Source: Agromyces hippuratus
GTDB lineage: Bacteria > Actinomycetota > Actinomycetes > Actinomycetales > Microbacteriaceae
Direction: 5' to 3'
Assembly (NCBI RefSeq): GCF_013410355.1
Contig: NZ_JACCFI010000001.1
Location: 3,782,001 to 3,846,000, forward strand
DNA: 64,000 nt
Shown: piece after piece, positions 34,270 to 41,924 of the stretch
Layout of the letters: every line of letters begins with the position of its first letter
How positions within the stretch are numbered: the first letter of the stretch is position 1
Notes under the pieces: generated by a model
The model's input: only the letters and a program-made list of their open reading frames with translations
Told to the model about the DNA's origin: nothing
Database searches by the model: none
Program-made: the position numbers and the translations under genes

Positions 34270-36190
34270 CGGGCTCGTGGCATGCCGCGTCGTCGACGGG
34301 CAGCACCACCTCACCACCGAGCAGCCCGTCGAGGAGCCCCGCGAGCACCGCGAGCCCGTCGGGCGAGAGCACCGACTCCAGGTGTCCCTGCACCGACGCC
34401 ACGCGCGGTCCGCGGAGTGCGTGCACCACGCCCGTCGCGGCATCCGCCGCCACCTCGAGATCGAGGCTCGGGGTGATCGAACCGTTGTCGGCCAGCGCCG
34501 CGAAGGTGTTGTAGAAGCCGATCGACGCCGGCGCTCCGAAGAGGTCGATGTCGAGCTGCACGCCCTGTCGCGGTGCCGGCAGCGGCGAGACCGGCAGCCC
34601 GGCGAGGGTGGCGAGCACCTGGTGGCTGAGGCACACGGCGAGCATCGGCGCGCCGCTCGCGAGGCGCTCGACCATCAGCTCGTGCAGGCGCGCCATGCGA
34701 GGATCGGCCGAATTGCGCGGGTCGCCCGGCCCGGGGCCGAACACCACCAGGTCGTCGGATGCCTCGGGCACGGCCTCGTTCCACGGCACGACACGGGCCT
34801 CGACCCCGAGGTGCCGCAGCTGGTGGGCGAGCATCGTCGTGAAGTCGTCGCCCGCGTCGATGACGAGCGCGGTCGCGCGGCGCGACGGATGAGCCGCCTG
34901 CGGCGCGCTCCAGAACGTCGCGAGGTGGTCGTTGCGCGAGTCGAGGAGTGTGGCGATGCGGTCGTCCTCACGCCCACGGTCGCGGAACGCCGAGGCGTCA
35001 GTCGTGCTCGGCGCCGGCGTCGGCCGCTTCGCCGACGCCGGGTCCGCGCGTGGAATCGCCCCGAGCGCCGTCAGCACGCCGGCGGCCTTCGCGTGCGTCT
35101 CCGCCACCTCGCCGTCGGGGTCGGAGTGCCGCACGAGCGTCGCCCCGACCGGCACGCGCACCCCGCCCTCGCCGTCGACGTACGCCGTGCGGATGAGGAT
35201 GGGCGCGTCGAGGTCGTAGCCGCCGACTCGGGGCGTGAAGCGCGCCAGCACCCCCGCGTAGTATCCGCGGGCGGTCGACTCGTGGCGCGCGATCACCGTG
35301 CAGGCGTTGCCCATGGGCGATCCCGTCACGGTCGGCGCGAACATCGTGAGCCGGAGCACCTCGCGGGGGTCGAGATCGCTGCGCCCCTCGAGCAGGTACT
35401 CGGTGTGCGTCAGCCGCGACATCCGCTTCAGGAACGGACCGCGGATGCGCCCGCCGTCGGGGCACACCGCGCTCATCATCTTGAGCTCCTCGTCGACGAC
35501 CATGACGAGCTCCTCGCGCTCCTTCACGTCGCCGAGGAAGGCGACGAGATCGTCGTCGGCGGGCGGCCCGGCGAGATGGCGGAACGTGCCGCTGATCGGG
35601 TTCATCGAGACGACCCCGTCGATCGACGACACGTGCCGTTCGGGCGTCGCACCGACGGCGGAGAGGCCGGGGGTGTACACCGCGAAGGTCCAGTAGGCGC
35701 CCGCCTCGTGCTCGAGCAGGGCGCGCAGCCAACCGAGCACCGAGTGGGCGGCGGATGCCTCGATGCGCCCCGTGAACTCGCGACGGATCACGAAGTTCGC
35801 ACCCTCGCCCCGACCGATCTCGTCGTCGATCACCCGGCGCACGCGCTCGGCGTACTCGGCATCGCTCACGTCGACGGCGAGGTCGTCGACGGCGATCGGA
35901 TGCTCGGGCAGCAGGCTGATCGCCTCGTCGAGGCCGATCGTCTCCCGCTCGCGCACGACGAGGCATCTCAGCGGCGCGCCGTCGTCGCGTGCGACGAAGC
36001 CGCGCTCGCGCACCTGGCGGAACGGCACGAGTGCCAGCACCTCGGCACCGTCGAGCGGGATGTCGGCGAGGCGGTCGACGTCGACGACGTCGCCGACGAG
36101 CACGTCGAGCGTCGGCTCGTGCTCCCGTCGCACGACGGCGAACGGTGCAGGGTCGGTGGCGGCGAGCAGTGAAGCGAGCAGTCGCGTCAT
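34247..36190 (-). CDS. Fused anthranilate synthase (TrpE-TrpG, PhzE-like)
   Basis: A 647-residue fusion: chorismate-binding domain (about 1-390; GATPERHVSSIDGVVSMNPISGTFRH, FLKRMSRLTHTEYLLEGRSDL, TMFAPTVTGSPMGNAC, GYYAGVLARF), a Pro/Thr-rich linker and a class I glutamine amidotransferase domain (about 430-640; VFGPGPGDPR, nucleophile Cys in MLAVCLSHQVLA, His-x-Glu in VQGHLESVLS). It makes anthranilate, or a close relative such as ADIC, from chorismate and glutamine. The domain order and CLSHQ are PhzE-like, but the Trp-codon leader upstream argues for tryptophan synthesis. CGGAG precedes the ATG. Confidence 0.92.
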   Translation of the reverse strand: MTRLLASLLAATDPAPFAVVRREHEPTLDVLVGDVVDVDRLADIPLDGAEVLALVPFRQVRERGFVARDDGAPLRCLVVRERETIGLDEAISLLPEHPIAVDDLAVDVSDAEYAERVRRVIDDEIGRGEGANFVIRREFTGRIEASAAHSVLGWLRALLEHEAGAYWTFAVYTPGLSAVGATPERHVSSIDGVVSMNPISGTFRHLAGPPADDDLVAFLGDVKEREELVMVVDEELKMMSAVCPDGGRIRGPFLKRMSRLTHTEYLLEGRSDLDPREVLRLTMFAPTVTGSPMGNACTVIARHESTARGYYAGVLARFTPRVGGYDLDAPILIRTAYVDGEGGVRVPVGATLVRHSDPDGEVAETHAKAAGVLTALGAIPRADPASAKRPTPAPSTTDASAFRDRGREDDRIATLLDSRNDHLATFWSAPQAAHPSRRATALVIDAGDDFTTMLAHQLRHLGVEARVVPWNEAVPEASDDLVVFGPGPGDPRNSADPRMARLHELMVERLASGAPMLAVCLSHQVLATLAGLPVSPLPAPRQGVQLDIDLFGAPASIGFYNTFAALADNGSITPSLDLEVAADAATGVVHALRGPRVASVQGHLESVLSPDGLAVLAGLLDGLLGGEVVLPVDDAACHEPVTAGGAA

Positions 36191-36238
36191 GGGGTTCTCC
36201 GGTCGGGCTCTCGGGCGCCGCCCTCCGCAAACGCGAAA

Positions 36239-36260
36239 ACGACCGCCCTCGGGCGGTCGT
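36239..36260 (-). terminator. Trp attenuator terminator
   Basis: Perfect 10-bp stem ACGACCGCCC (minus-strand sense; positions 36260-36251) with GGGCGGTCGT (36248-36239), 2-nt loop, then TTTTC in the transcript. It lies 24 bp after the leader peptide stop and 48 bp before the anthranilate synthase start. CCGCC of its 5' arm can instead pair with GGCGG just after the leader stop. Confidence 0.85.
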
Positions 36261-36275
36261 CAGTACGTCGAAACG

Positions 36276-36300
36276 CGTGGCCGCCTAGGAGACGGGCCAC
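36276..36300 (-). promoter_or_regulatory. Alternative pairing elements of the Trp attenuator
   Basis: In the minus-strand transcript GTGGCC at the Trp codons (36295-36300) is complementary to GGCCAC (36277-36282), while the adjacent GGCGG (36281-36285) is complementary to CCGCC in the terminator's 5' arm (36252-36256). The three mutually exclusive pairings are the classic protector, antiterminator and terminator structures. Confidence 0.75.
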
Positions 36301-36323
36301 CAGTTCTGGTTCGACGAGGTCAT
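36285..36323 (-). CDS. Tryptophan leader peptide
   Basis: A 12-codon frame, MTSSNQNWWPVS, with two adjacent TGG codons, just upstream of the attenuator hairpins and the fused anthranilate synthase gene. QNWW is the core of leader peptides known upstream of actinobacterial trp genes such as those of Streptomyces. Ribosomes stalling at the Trp codons when charged tRNA-Trp is scarce would block the protector pairing and allow readthrough. A TAGAGT lies just upstream as a possible -10. Too short for standard gene finders. Confidence 0.88.
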   Translation of the reverse strand: MTSSNQNWWPVS

Positions 36324-36375
36324 GTCGAGGACTCTAGCATCAGCTCTGCTTCGAACGTCGATACGCTTTCGAGTG

Positions 36376-37194
36376 ATGCCGACTGAGACTGAAACCGAGA
36401 TCGTGACCCGCCTGCGAGCCGCCGGATGCGTGTTCGCCGAAGACGAGGCGGCCCTGCTGCTCGAGACGGGCGCCGAAGGCGGTCAGCTCGAGGCCATGGT
36501 CGAACGCCGCGTCGCCGGCGAACCCCTCGAGCAGGTGCTCGGCTGGGCCGAGTTCGCGGGCCTCCGCATTCGCGTGCTGCCCGGCGTCTTCGTGCCGCGA
36601 CGCCGCACCGAGTTCCTCGCGGCCGAAGCTGCACGTCTCGCCAAGCACGCCGCGGACGCACCTGTCGGCGCCGCGCACACGCCCGTCGTGATCGATCTCT
36701 GCTGCGGTGCCGGCGCCATCGGTGCTGCGATCGCGGATGCCGCCGGGCCGCTGCACCTCGTCGCGGCCGACCTCGACCCGGTCGCCGTGCAGGCGGCGCG
36801 ACTGAACCTCGAACCGATCGGCGGCCTCGTCGTCGAGGGCGATCTCTACGACGCGCTGCCCGCCGAACTCCGGGGTCGCATCGACGTGCTCGCCGTCAAC
36901 GCCCCGTACGTGCCGAGCGAGGCGATCGCGATGATGCCGCCCGAGGCGCGCGAGCACGAGGCACGCATCGCCCTCGACGGCGGGGGAGACGGTCTCGACG
37001 TGCATCGCCGGGTCGCGGCATCCGCTCGTTCGTGGCTCGCCCCCGGCGGTGCGCTGCTGATCGAGACGAGCGAGCGTCAGGCGCCCGTCGCCGCCGCGTT
37101 CTTCGAGCAGGGTGGGCTGGACGCCCGGATCCTGCACGATGACGACGCCGACGCGACCGTCGTGGTCGGGGTGCGCGGCGCCGATCCCGCATAG
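36376..37194 (+). CDS. HemK/PrmC-like protein N5-glutamine methyltransferase
   Basis: A 272-residue HemK-type methyltransferase: N-terminal helical domain with ERRVAGEPLEQVLGWAEFAGLRI, FVPRRRTEFL, SAM motif VIDLCCGAGAIGAAIAD, AADLDPVAV and the catalytic-site motif VNAPYVPSEAIAMMPPE. The family motif is NPPY; here it is NAPY, as seen in a branch of actinobacterial paralogues, so the substrate may not be release factors. It is divergent from the Trp leader. TACGCT ends 8 nt before the ATG, so a leaderless start is likely. Confidence 0.85.
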   Translation: MPTETETEIVTRLRAAGCVFAEDEAALLLETGAEGGQLEAMVERRVAGEPLEQVLGWAEFAGLRIRVLPGVFVPRRRTEFLAAEAARLAKHAADAPVGAAHTPVVIDLCCGAGAIGAAIADAAGPLHLVAADLDPVAVQAARLNLEPIGGLVVEGDLYDALPAELRGRIDVLAVNAPYVPSEAIAMMPPEAREHEARIALDGGGDGLDVHRRVAASARSWLAPGGALLIETSERQAPVAAAFFEQGGLDARILHDDDADATVVVGVRGADPA

Positions 37195-37239
37195 GGGCGC
37201 GCGGCTGCGCGGCCGATCCGTCGCCGTCACTCTCGCGGC

Positions 37240-37890
37240 TCAGTCGCCGGCCCGCGCCGCCGCGAGCAGTTCGGCCACCTGTGCGTCGGTCGTCTGGGCG
37301 AAGTCGAGGTAGTGCATGCCGACCGCCATGAAGCCCGGCGGCACCGACAGGCAGACGATCTCGTCGACCGCCGGGTCGGCGGCGAGCGATCCGATCGAGT
37401 CGGAGGCGCCGACCGGGATCGCGAGTACCACTCGAGTGGCTCCGCGGGCCTTCGCGACGACCGCCGCGACCCGTGCGGTGGCGCCCGTCGCGACGCCGTC
37501 GTCGACGATCACCGCCGTCCGCCCCTCGAGCGAGATGGGCGGCGCGCCGCCACGGAAGCGGGCGACCCGCGCCTCGAGCTCCGCCCGTTCGACGCGTTCG
37601 ATGTCGCGAAGCTCGCCGGGGGAGACGAACACGGAGTCGACGATGTCGTCGTTCAGTACTCGGGCGCCCTGCTCGCCGATCGCCCCCATCGCCACCTCGG
37701 GCTGCCCGGGCACTCCGAGCTTGCGCACGACGAGCACGTCGAGCGGTGCGCCGAGCGCCGCCGCGACCGGTGCGGCGACGGGCACCCCGCCACGCGGAAG
37801 GCCGAGCACCACCGGCTTTCCGAGGTCGACGCCCTCGAGGGCCGCTGCGAGCCGCCGACCGGCATCGGTTCGATTCCTGAAGTGCTCCAT
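37240..37890 (-). CDS. Phosphoribosyltransferase-like protein
   Basis: A 216-residue type I PRTase-fold protein with the PRPP loop AVIVDDGVATGATARVA (about residues 122-138), an N-terminal LPRGGVPVAAPVAAALGAPLDVLVVRKLGVPG and a C-terminal SVPPGFMAVGMHYLDFAQTTDAQVAELL. This pattern is typical of predicted phosphoribosyltransferases of unknown substrate that often lie next to dienelactone-hydrolase genes. ATG 37890 is chosen by homology; the open frame continues upstream but without family similarity. It diverges from the VWA protein gene. Confidence 0.85.
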   Translation of the reverse strand: MEHFRNRTDAGRRLAAALEGVDLGKPVVLGLPRGGVPVAAPVAAALGAPLDVLVVRKLGVPGQPEVAMGAIGEQGARVLNDDIVDSVFVSPGELRDIERVERAELEARVARFRGGAPPISLEGRTAVIVDDGVATGATARVAAVVAKARGATRVVLAIPVGASDSIGSLAADPAVDEIVCLSVPPGFMAVGMHYLDFAQTTDAQVAELLAAARAGD

Positions 37891-38049
37891 GTGGTGCGCC
37901 CATCGAGCCGCTCGTCGGCCATCTCGCGACCGTTCGGCTCCATTCAATGCTCCCACCACGCCGCCGCCCCGCCAAGGGTTCGAGACCGCCCGGCGGTCGG
38001 ATGCCTCCGACGACGTGCCCCGTGAACCCGGGGCCGAATCCGAGTGAAG

Positions 38050-38078
38050 TTCGCGTCTTGCAACTCGTCGCTTACACT
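38050..38078 (+). promoter_or_regulatory. Possible promoter of the VWA protein gene
   Basis: TTCGCG (38050-38055), 17 bp, TACACT (38073-38078). The -10 is good, the -35 is weak. It lies about 78 bp before the GTG at 38156. Confidence 0.35.
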
Positions 38079-38155
38079 GAACCAAATCCCTCCCCGATCT
38101 GGGGAACCCGAACTGAGGATTCGACGAGGCCCCCACTCGTCGGCTTGGAGTGTCC

Positions 38156-39874
38156 GTGGGACGTCACAGTGTCGCGGCAACGGCGAAGCAGCCGGGCCGC
38201 AAACTCATCCTGTCCATCATCGGTGCAGTCGTCGTCGTCGGAATCGTCGCTTCCGGCGTCTTCCTCTGGGTCGGCGGCTACCTGAACCCCCTCTTCGCGT
38301 CCGCCGAAGCCGGTTGCGCCGAGACCGAGCAGCTCGCCGTGGTCGCCGACACCTCGATCGCGCCGGCGCTGACCGAGATCGCGGAGAAGTTCGACGCGGG
38401 CTCCGATCTCTGCGTCACGACCGAGATCACCGCGCAGGACTCGGCCGACACGGCCGCCGTCGTCGCCTCGGGCGGCCAGGAGGCCGACGTCTGGATTCCC
38501 GAGTCGAGCGTGTGGCTCGACCGCATGAACGCGACCGCCACCTCGCTCGGTCAGTCGCCGCCCGAGGTCGACGTGCGTGAGTCGATCGCGTCGTCGCCGG
38601 TCGTCTTCGCCGGCGCCGCGACGAAGGCCACCGAGCTCGCCGCCGAACCCGTGAGCTGGGCCCGCGTGCTCGGCGGCACGCTGCCGACGATCCTGCCCGA
38701 CCCCGAGGCATCCGCCGCGAGCCTCGCCGGGCTGCTGGCCCTGCGCGGCCACTCCTCTCCCGACGACCCGCGACAGTTCGCCGGCGCGATGATCGAGCTC
38801 GGCAAGTCCATCCCCGCGTCGACCGGCGCCGCGTTCGGCACCGTGAGCGCGGCCCAGGATCCCGCGGTCGTCGTCACGAGCGAGGCGCAGGTCGCCGCGT
38901 ACAACCTCGACGATCCCGCTGAGGCGCTGGTCGCCGCCTATCCCGTCGACGGCACGGTGTCGCTCGACTACCCGTTCGTGCGCATGTTCGCGCCGGATGC
39001 CGCAACCGACGAGGACGCGGCCTCCGATGCCGCTGCAGCGGAGGAGGGCGTCGCGACGCGCGCCGAACTGCTCGATGCGTTCGAGGCCGCGGTCCGCAAG
39101 GCCACGAAGACCTTGGCCGCCGATGGCTTCCGGGCGCCCGACGGCACCGGCGAGCTCGACATCACCGGCCTGGGAGCGGAAGCACCTTCGGCGTCGGCGG
39201 CGCTCGACGGCGCAGCCCAGCTCGAGATCCTTCGCGCGTGGTCGGTGCTGACGCTGCGCTCGCGCATGCTCGCCGTGATCGACGTGTCGGGCTCGATGGA
39301 GGAGCCCGCCGAGAACGGCCTGCGCCGCATCGACATCTTCCAGCAGGCCGCCGTCGGCGCGATGCAGAAGTTCTCCGGGGAGGTCGAACTCGGCGTCTGG
39401 GTCTTCTCCACCGCCCGCAACGGCGACCTCGACTACGAGGACCTCTCGCCCATCGCACCGCTCGGCGATGCCGCGCACTCGCAGGAGATCGCCGGGATCA
39501 TCCAATCGCTCCCGGCCAGGCTCGGCGGCGCGACCGGGCTCTACGACACGACGCTCGCCGCGGTGCAGCGCGTGCGCGAGACCTACGACCCCGAGAAGGT
39601 CAACTCCGTGCTGCTCTTCACCGACGGCAAGAACGAAGACGAGAACGGCATCGACATCGACACGCTGCTCGCCGAGCTCGCGAAGATCGACGACCCGACG
39701 AAGCCCGTGCCCGTCATCATGATCGGCTTCGGACCCGACACCGATCTCGCCGCGATGCAGCGCATCGCCCAGGCGACGAAGGGTGCCGCGTACTCGGCCT
39801 CGAAGCCCGAAGACCTCGGCACCGTGCTCGTCGACGCCCTCTCGCAGCGCAGCTGCCGCCCGAACTGCGGCTGA
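38156..39874 (+). CDS. Membrane-anchored solute-binding and VWA domain protein
   Basis: A 572-residue protein: short cytoplasmic Arg/Lys start, membrane helix (about 19-41, LILSIIGAVVVVGIVASGVFLWV), then a periplasmic-binding-protein-like domain (CVTTEITAQDSADTAAVVASGGQEADVWIPESSVWLDRM) and a C-terminal von Willebrand A domain with the MIDAS motif DVSGSM (about residue 376) and LLFTDGKNEDENG. It faces outside the cytoplasmic membrane. Function unknown. GTG 38156 is preferred because TTGGAG lies 5 nt upstream; GTG 38150 is in frame. The last residues (SCRPNCG) come from the first unit of a 37-bp tandem repeat. Confidence 0.88.
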   Translation: MGRHSVAATAKQPGRKLILSIIGAVVVVGIVASGVFLWVGGYLNPLFASAEAGCAETEQLAVVADTSIAPALTEIAEKFDAGSDLCVTTEITAQDSADTAAVVASGGQEADVWIPESSVWLDRMNATATSLGQSPPEVDVRESIASSPVVFAGAATKATELAAEPVSWARVLGGTLPTILPDPEASAASLAGLLALRGHSSPDDPRQFAGAMIELGKSIPASTGAAFGTVSAAQDPAVVVTSEAQVAAYNLDDPAEALVAAYPVDGTVSLDYPFVRMFAPDAATDEDAASDAAAAEEGVATRAELLDAFEAAVRKATKTLAADGFRAPDGTGELDITGLGAEAPSASAALDGAAQLEILRAWSVLTLRSRMLAVIDVSGSMEEPAENGLRRIDIFQQAAVGAMQKFSGEVELGVWVFSTARNGDLDYEDLSPIAPLGDAAHSQEIAGIIQSLPARLGGATGLYDTTLAAVQRVRETYDPEKVNSVLLFTDGKNEDENGIDIDTLLAELAKIDDPTKPVPVIMIGFGPDTDLAAMQRIAQATKGAAYSASKPEDLGTVLVDALSQRSCRPNCG

Positions 39875-39988
39875 TACCTCGCAGCGCGGCTGCCGCCCGA
39901 ACTGCGGCTGATACCTCGCAGCGCGGCTGCCGCCCGAACTGCGGCTGACACCTCGCAGCGCAGCTGCCGCCCGAATTGCGGCCGACGG
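39841..39988. repeat. 37-bp tandem repeat, four copies, spanning the VWA gene stop codon
   Basis: Units start at 39841, 39878, 39915 and 39952; the first three differ by one or two bases, the fourth is more diverged at its end. Each unit holds two small hairpins (GCAGC-GCG-GCTGC and GCCGC-N7-GCGGC) and encodes, in a different frame each time because 37 is not a multiple of 3, the peptide SQR[S/G]CRPNCG followed by a stop. The VWA gene ends in unit 1 at 39874. Confidence 0.95.
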
Positions 39989-40026
39989 TGGAGTTCACGA
40001 AGGCGGCGTTTACGACGACGTAGTGA

Positions 40027-40068
40027 ACGACGAAGGGGGCCCGGCATGTGCCGGGCCCCCTTCGTCGT
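40027..40068. terminator. Strong bidirectional terminator
   Basis: A perfect 20-bp inverted repeat (40027-40046 with 40049-40068, core GGGGGCCCGGCA) and TG loop, between the VWA gene repeats (+) and the convergent DHA2 exporter gene (-). Confidence 0.9.
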
Positions 40069-40090
40069 CTGCGGTCGCGACGCCGGAGCG

Positions 40091-41548
40091 TCAGTGCGCC
40101 ATCGGCGCGCCCTCCATCATGTCGGCGGGCTTGCGCACGAAGAACGCCCCCACGATCGCGAGTAGCGAGAGGATCGCGCCCACCATGAACGCGGAGCGGA
40201 TACCCGATGCCGCGGCCGCCTCGGCCGTCGCGCCCGCCGTGGTCGCGGTGAGCGTCTGCGTCGCCATGATCGTCACGAAGAGCGCCGTGCCCGCTGCGCC
40301 GGCCACCTGCTGCACGGTGCCGACGATCGCCGAGCCGTGCGAGTAGAACTTCGGTTCGACGGAGCCGAGCGCCGAGGTGAACAGCGGGGTGAACATGAAC
40401 GCGAGACCGGCCGAGAGCACGACGTGGGCGACGAGCAGCAGCCACGGCGACGTCGTGTCGGTCACCATCGTGAGCGACCACAGCACGCCGCTCACGACGA
40501 ACGCACCCGGCACGAGCAACGGGGTCGGGCCGAGCCGGTCGAAGAGGCGGCCGACGGTCGGGCCGAGGAGGCCCATCGTGAGACCACCCGGCAGGAGCAG
40601 CAGCCCGGTCATGATCGGCTCGAGGTGCAGCACGTTCTGCAGGTAGATCGGCAGCAGGATGATCGTGCCGAACAGCGCCGCCATCATGATCGTCATGAGG
40701 CCGATCGAGATCGAGAAGTTGCGCGACAGGAAGGTGCGCAGGTCGAGCAGCGCGCGGTCGTGCTTCTGCAGGCTCAGCTGGCGCCAGATGAACGCGCCGA
40801 TCGAGACCGCACCGACGCCGAACGCGATCCACATGGGTGCCGCGCCGAGGCTGCTGCCGCCGGTCTCGGCGCCGATCTGGCTGAGTCCGTAGACGAGGCC
40901 GCCGAAGCCGAGGGCCGACAGCACCACCGAGAACACGTCGATGGGGATCTTGCGGGGCTCGCTGACGTTCTCGACCCGGCGGATGCCGATGACGAGCATC
41001 GCGAGCGCGATCGGCAGTACGAGCCAGAACATGAACCGCCACGAGAGCGAGTTCAGGATGAGGCCCGAGATGGTCGGGCCGATTGCGGGAGCCACCGACA
41101 TCACGATCGCGACGCGGCCCATGAGCCGGCCGCGGTCGCTCGGAGCGACCAGGGTCATGAGCGTCGTCATGAGCAGCGGCATCATGATGGCCGTGCCGCT
41201 CGCCTGCACGACCCGGCCGACGAGGAGCACCTCGAAGCCCGGCGCCATGGCCGCGATGAGCGTGCCCGCCGAGAAGAGGCTCATGGCGGCGATGAAGATC
41301 GGGCGGGTCGCGAAACGCTGCAGCAGGTAGCCGGTGATCGGGATGACGACGGCCATCGTCAGCATGAACGCGGTGGTCAGCCACTGCGCCTCGGAGATCG
41401 AGATGCCGAGGTCGACGACGAGGTGCGGGATCGCCACGCCCATGATCGTCTCGTTGAGGATGACGACGAAGGAGGCGGCGAGGAGGAGCCAGATCACCCG
41501 GTTGTTGCGGGCGCCGTGCAGCGCCTCGACGTCGGAGTGCTCGTGCAT
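40091..41548 (-). CDS. DHA2 family multidrug MFS exporter
   Basis: The 485-residue protein has 14 predicted membrane helices and DHA2 motifs: NNRVIWLLLAASFVVILNETIMGVAIPHL (helix 1), LLVGRVVQASGTAIMMPLLMTTL and MSVAPAIGPTISGLILNSLSWRFMF (motif C). It exports drugs or cations by proton antiport; specificity is unknown. ATG 41548 is chosen by family length; TTG 41611 or 41677 would add 21-43 residues of polar sequence. A 20-bp palindrome (41706-41725) lies upstream and may be the operator for a regulator encoded elsewhere. Confidence 0.88.
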   Translation of the reverse strand: MHEHSDVEALHGARNNRVIWLLLAASFVVILNETIMGVAIPHLVVDLGISISEAQWLTTAFMLTMAVVIPITGYLLQRFATRPIFIAAMSLFSAGTLIAAMAPGFEVLLVGRVVQASGTAIMMPLLMTTLMTLVAPSDRGRLMGRVAIVMSVAPAIGPTISGLILNSLSWRFMFWLVLPIALAMLVIGIRRVENVSEPRKIPIDVFSVVLSALGFGGLVYGLSQIGAETGGSSLGAAPMWIAFGVGAVSIGAFIWRQLSLQKHDRALLDLRTFLSRNFSISIGLMTIMMAALFGTIILLPIYLQNVLHLEPIMTGLLLLPGGLTMGLLGPTVGRLFDRLGPTPLLVPGAFVVSGVLWSLTMVTDTTSPWLLLVAHVVLSAGLAFMFTPLFTSALGSVEPKFYSHGSAIVGTVQQVAGAAGTALFVTIMATQTLTATTAGATAEAAAASGIRSAFMVGAILSLLAIVGAFFVRKPADMMEGAPMAH

Positions 41549-41705
41549 GGTGGTGTCGCCCGCAGGGGCGACGTCGGGGTCACGGAGTTCGGGAACGGCG
41601 CGTTCGGTCAAGGAAGATGCGTCCAATCGATGTCGGCGCAGAACTGCGCCGGGAATTGCGTCGAATACGTTGGTCAACCCGCGTCGGGTGACTCGCTATT
41701 CCCCG

Positions 41706-41725
41706 ATTCCGACATCGATCGGAAT
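41706..41725. promoter_or_regulatory. Palindrome upstream of the DHA2 exporter
   Basis: ATTCCGACATCGATCGGAAT has 7-bp arms ATTCCGA/TCGGAAT around a 6-bp centre, in the gap between the small gene and the exporter (both on the minus strand). AT-rich ends in GC-rich DNA and position suggest an operator, perhaps for a TetR- or MarR-type repressor not in the window. Confidence 0.5.
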
Positions 41726-41789
41726 GCATGGAACCGAGCGCTCTCGAAGCGCTTCGGGCAGGTGGGAAACTCGGTCGTCGCGGGGCGGC

Positions 41790-41924
41790 TTACGGAGCCG
41801 GAGCCGGGCCGTCGGTGGGAGTGGGCCGGGGGAGCCAGCCCTCGAGGAGCTGCTCTTCGGGAGCGAGCTCGTTCTCGATGCGCCGCTCGTTCGCCTTGTC
41901 AGCTGCAGGTGTCGATTCGCTCAT
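41790..41924 (-). CDS. Small acidic hypothetical protein
   Basis: A 44-residue protein, MSESTPAADKANERRIENE... ending in Pro/Ala repeats. Its ATG overlaps the stop codon of the cysteine desulfurase gene (ATGA), so it would be translationally coupled as the last gene of the NAD operon. That overlap and the sensible start are the main support; no family is recognised. Confidence 0.5.
   Translation of the reverse strand: MSESTPAADKANERRIENELAPEEQLLEGWLPRPTPTDGPAPAP

Noticed and set aside
34247..36190. Phenazine biosynthesis gene cluster
   Set aside because: Only a PhzE-like fusion is present; no other phz genes are nearby and the Trp leader indicates tryptophan control.
38050..38063. TTGCAA as -35 of the VWA gene promoter
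   Set aside because: It is only 9 bp from the TACACT -10; the spacing is too short, so the weaker TTCGCG at 17 bp was kept instead.
39841..39988. CRISPR array
   Set aside because: The 37-bp units are directly adjacent with no unique spacers, and no cas genes are in the window.
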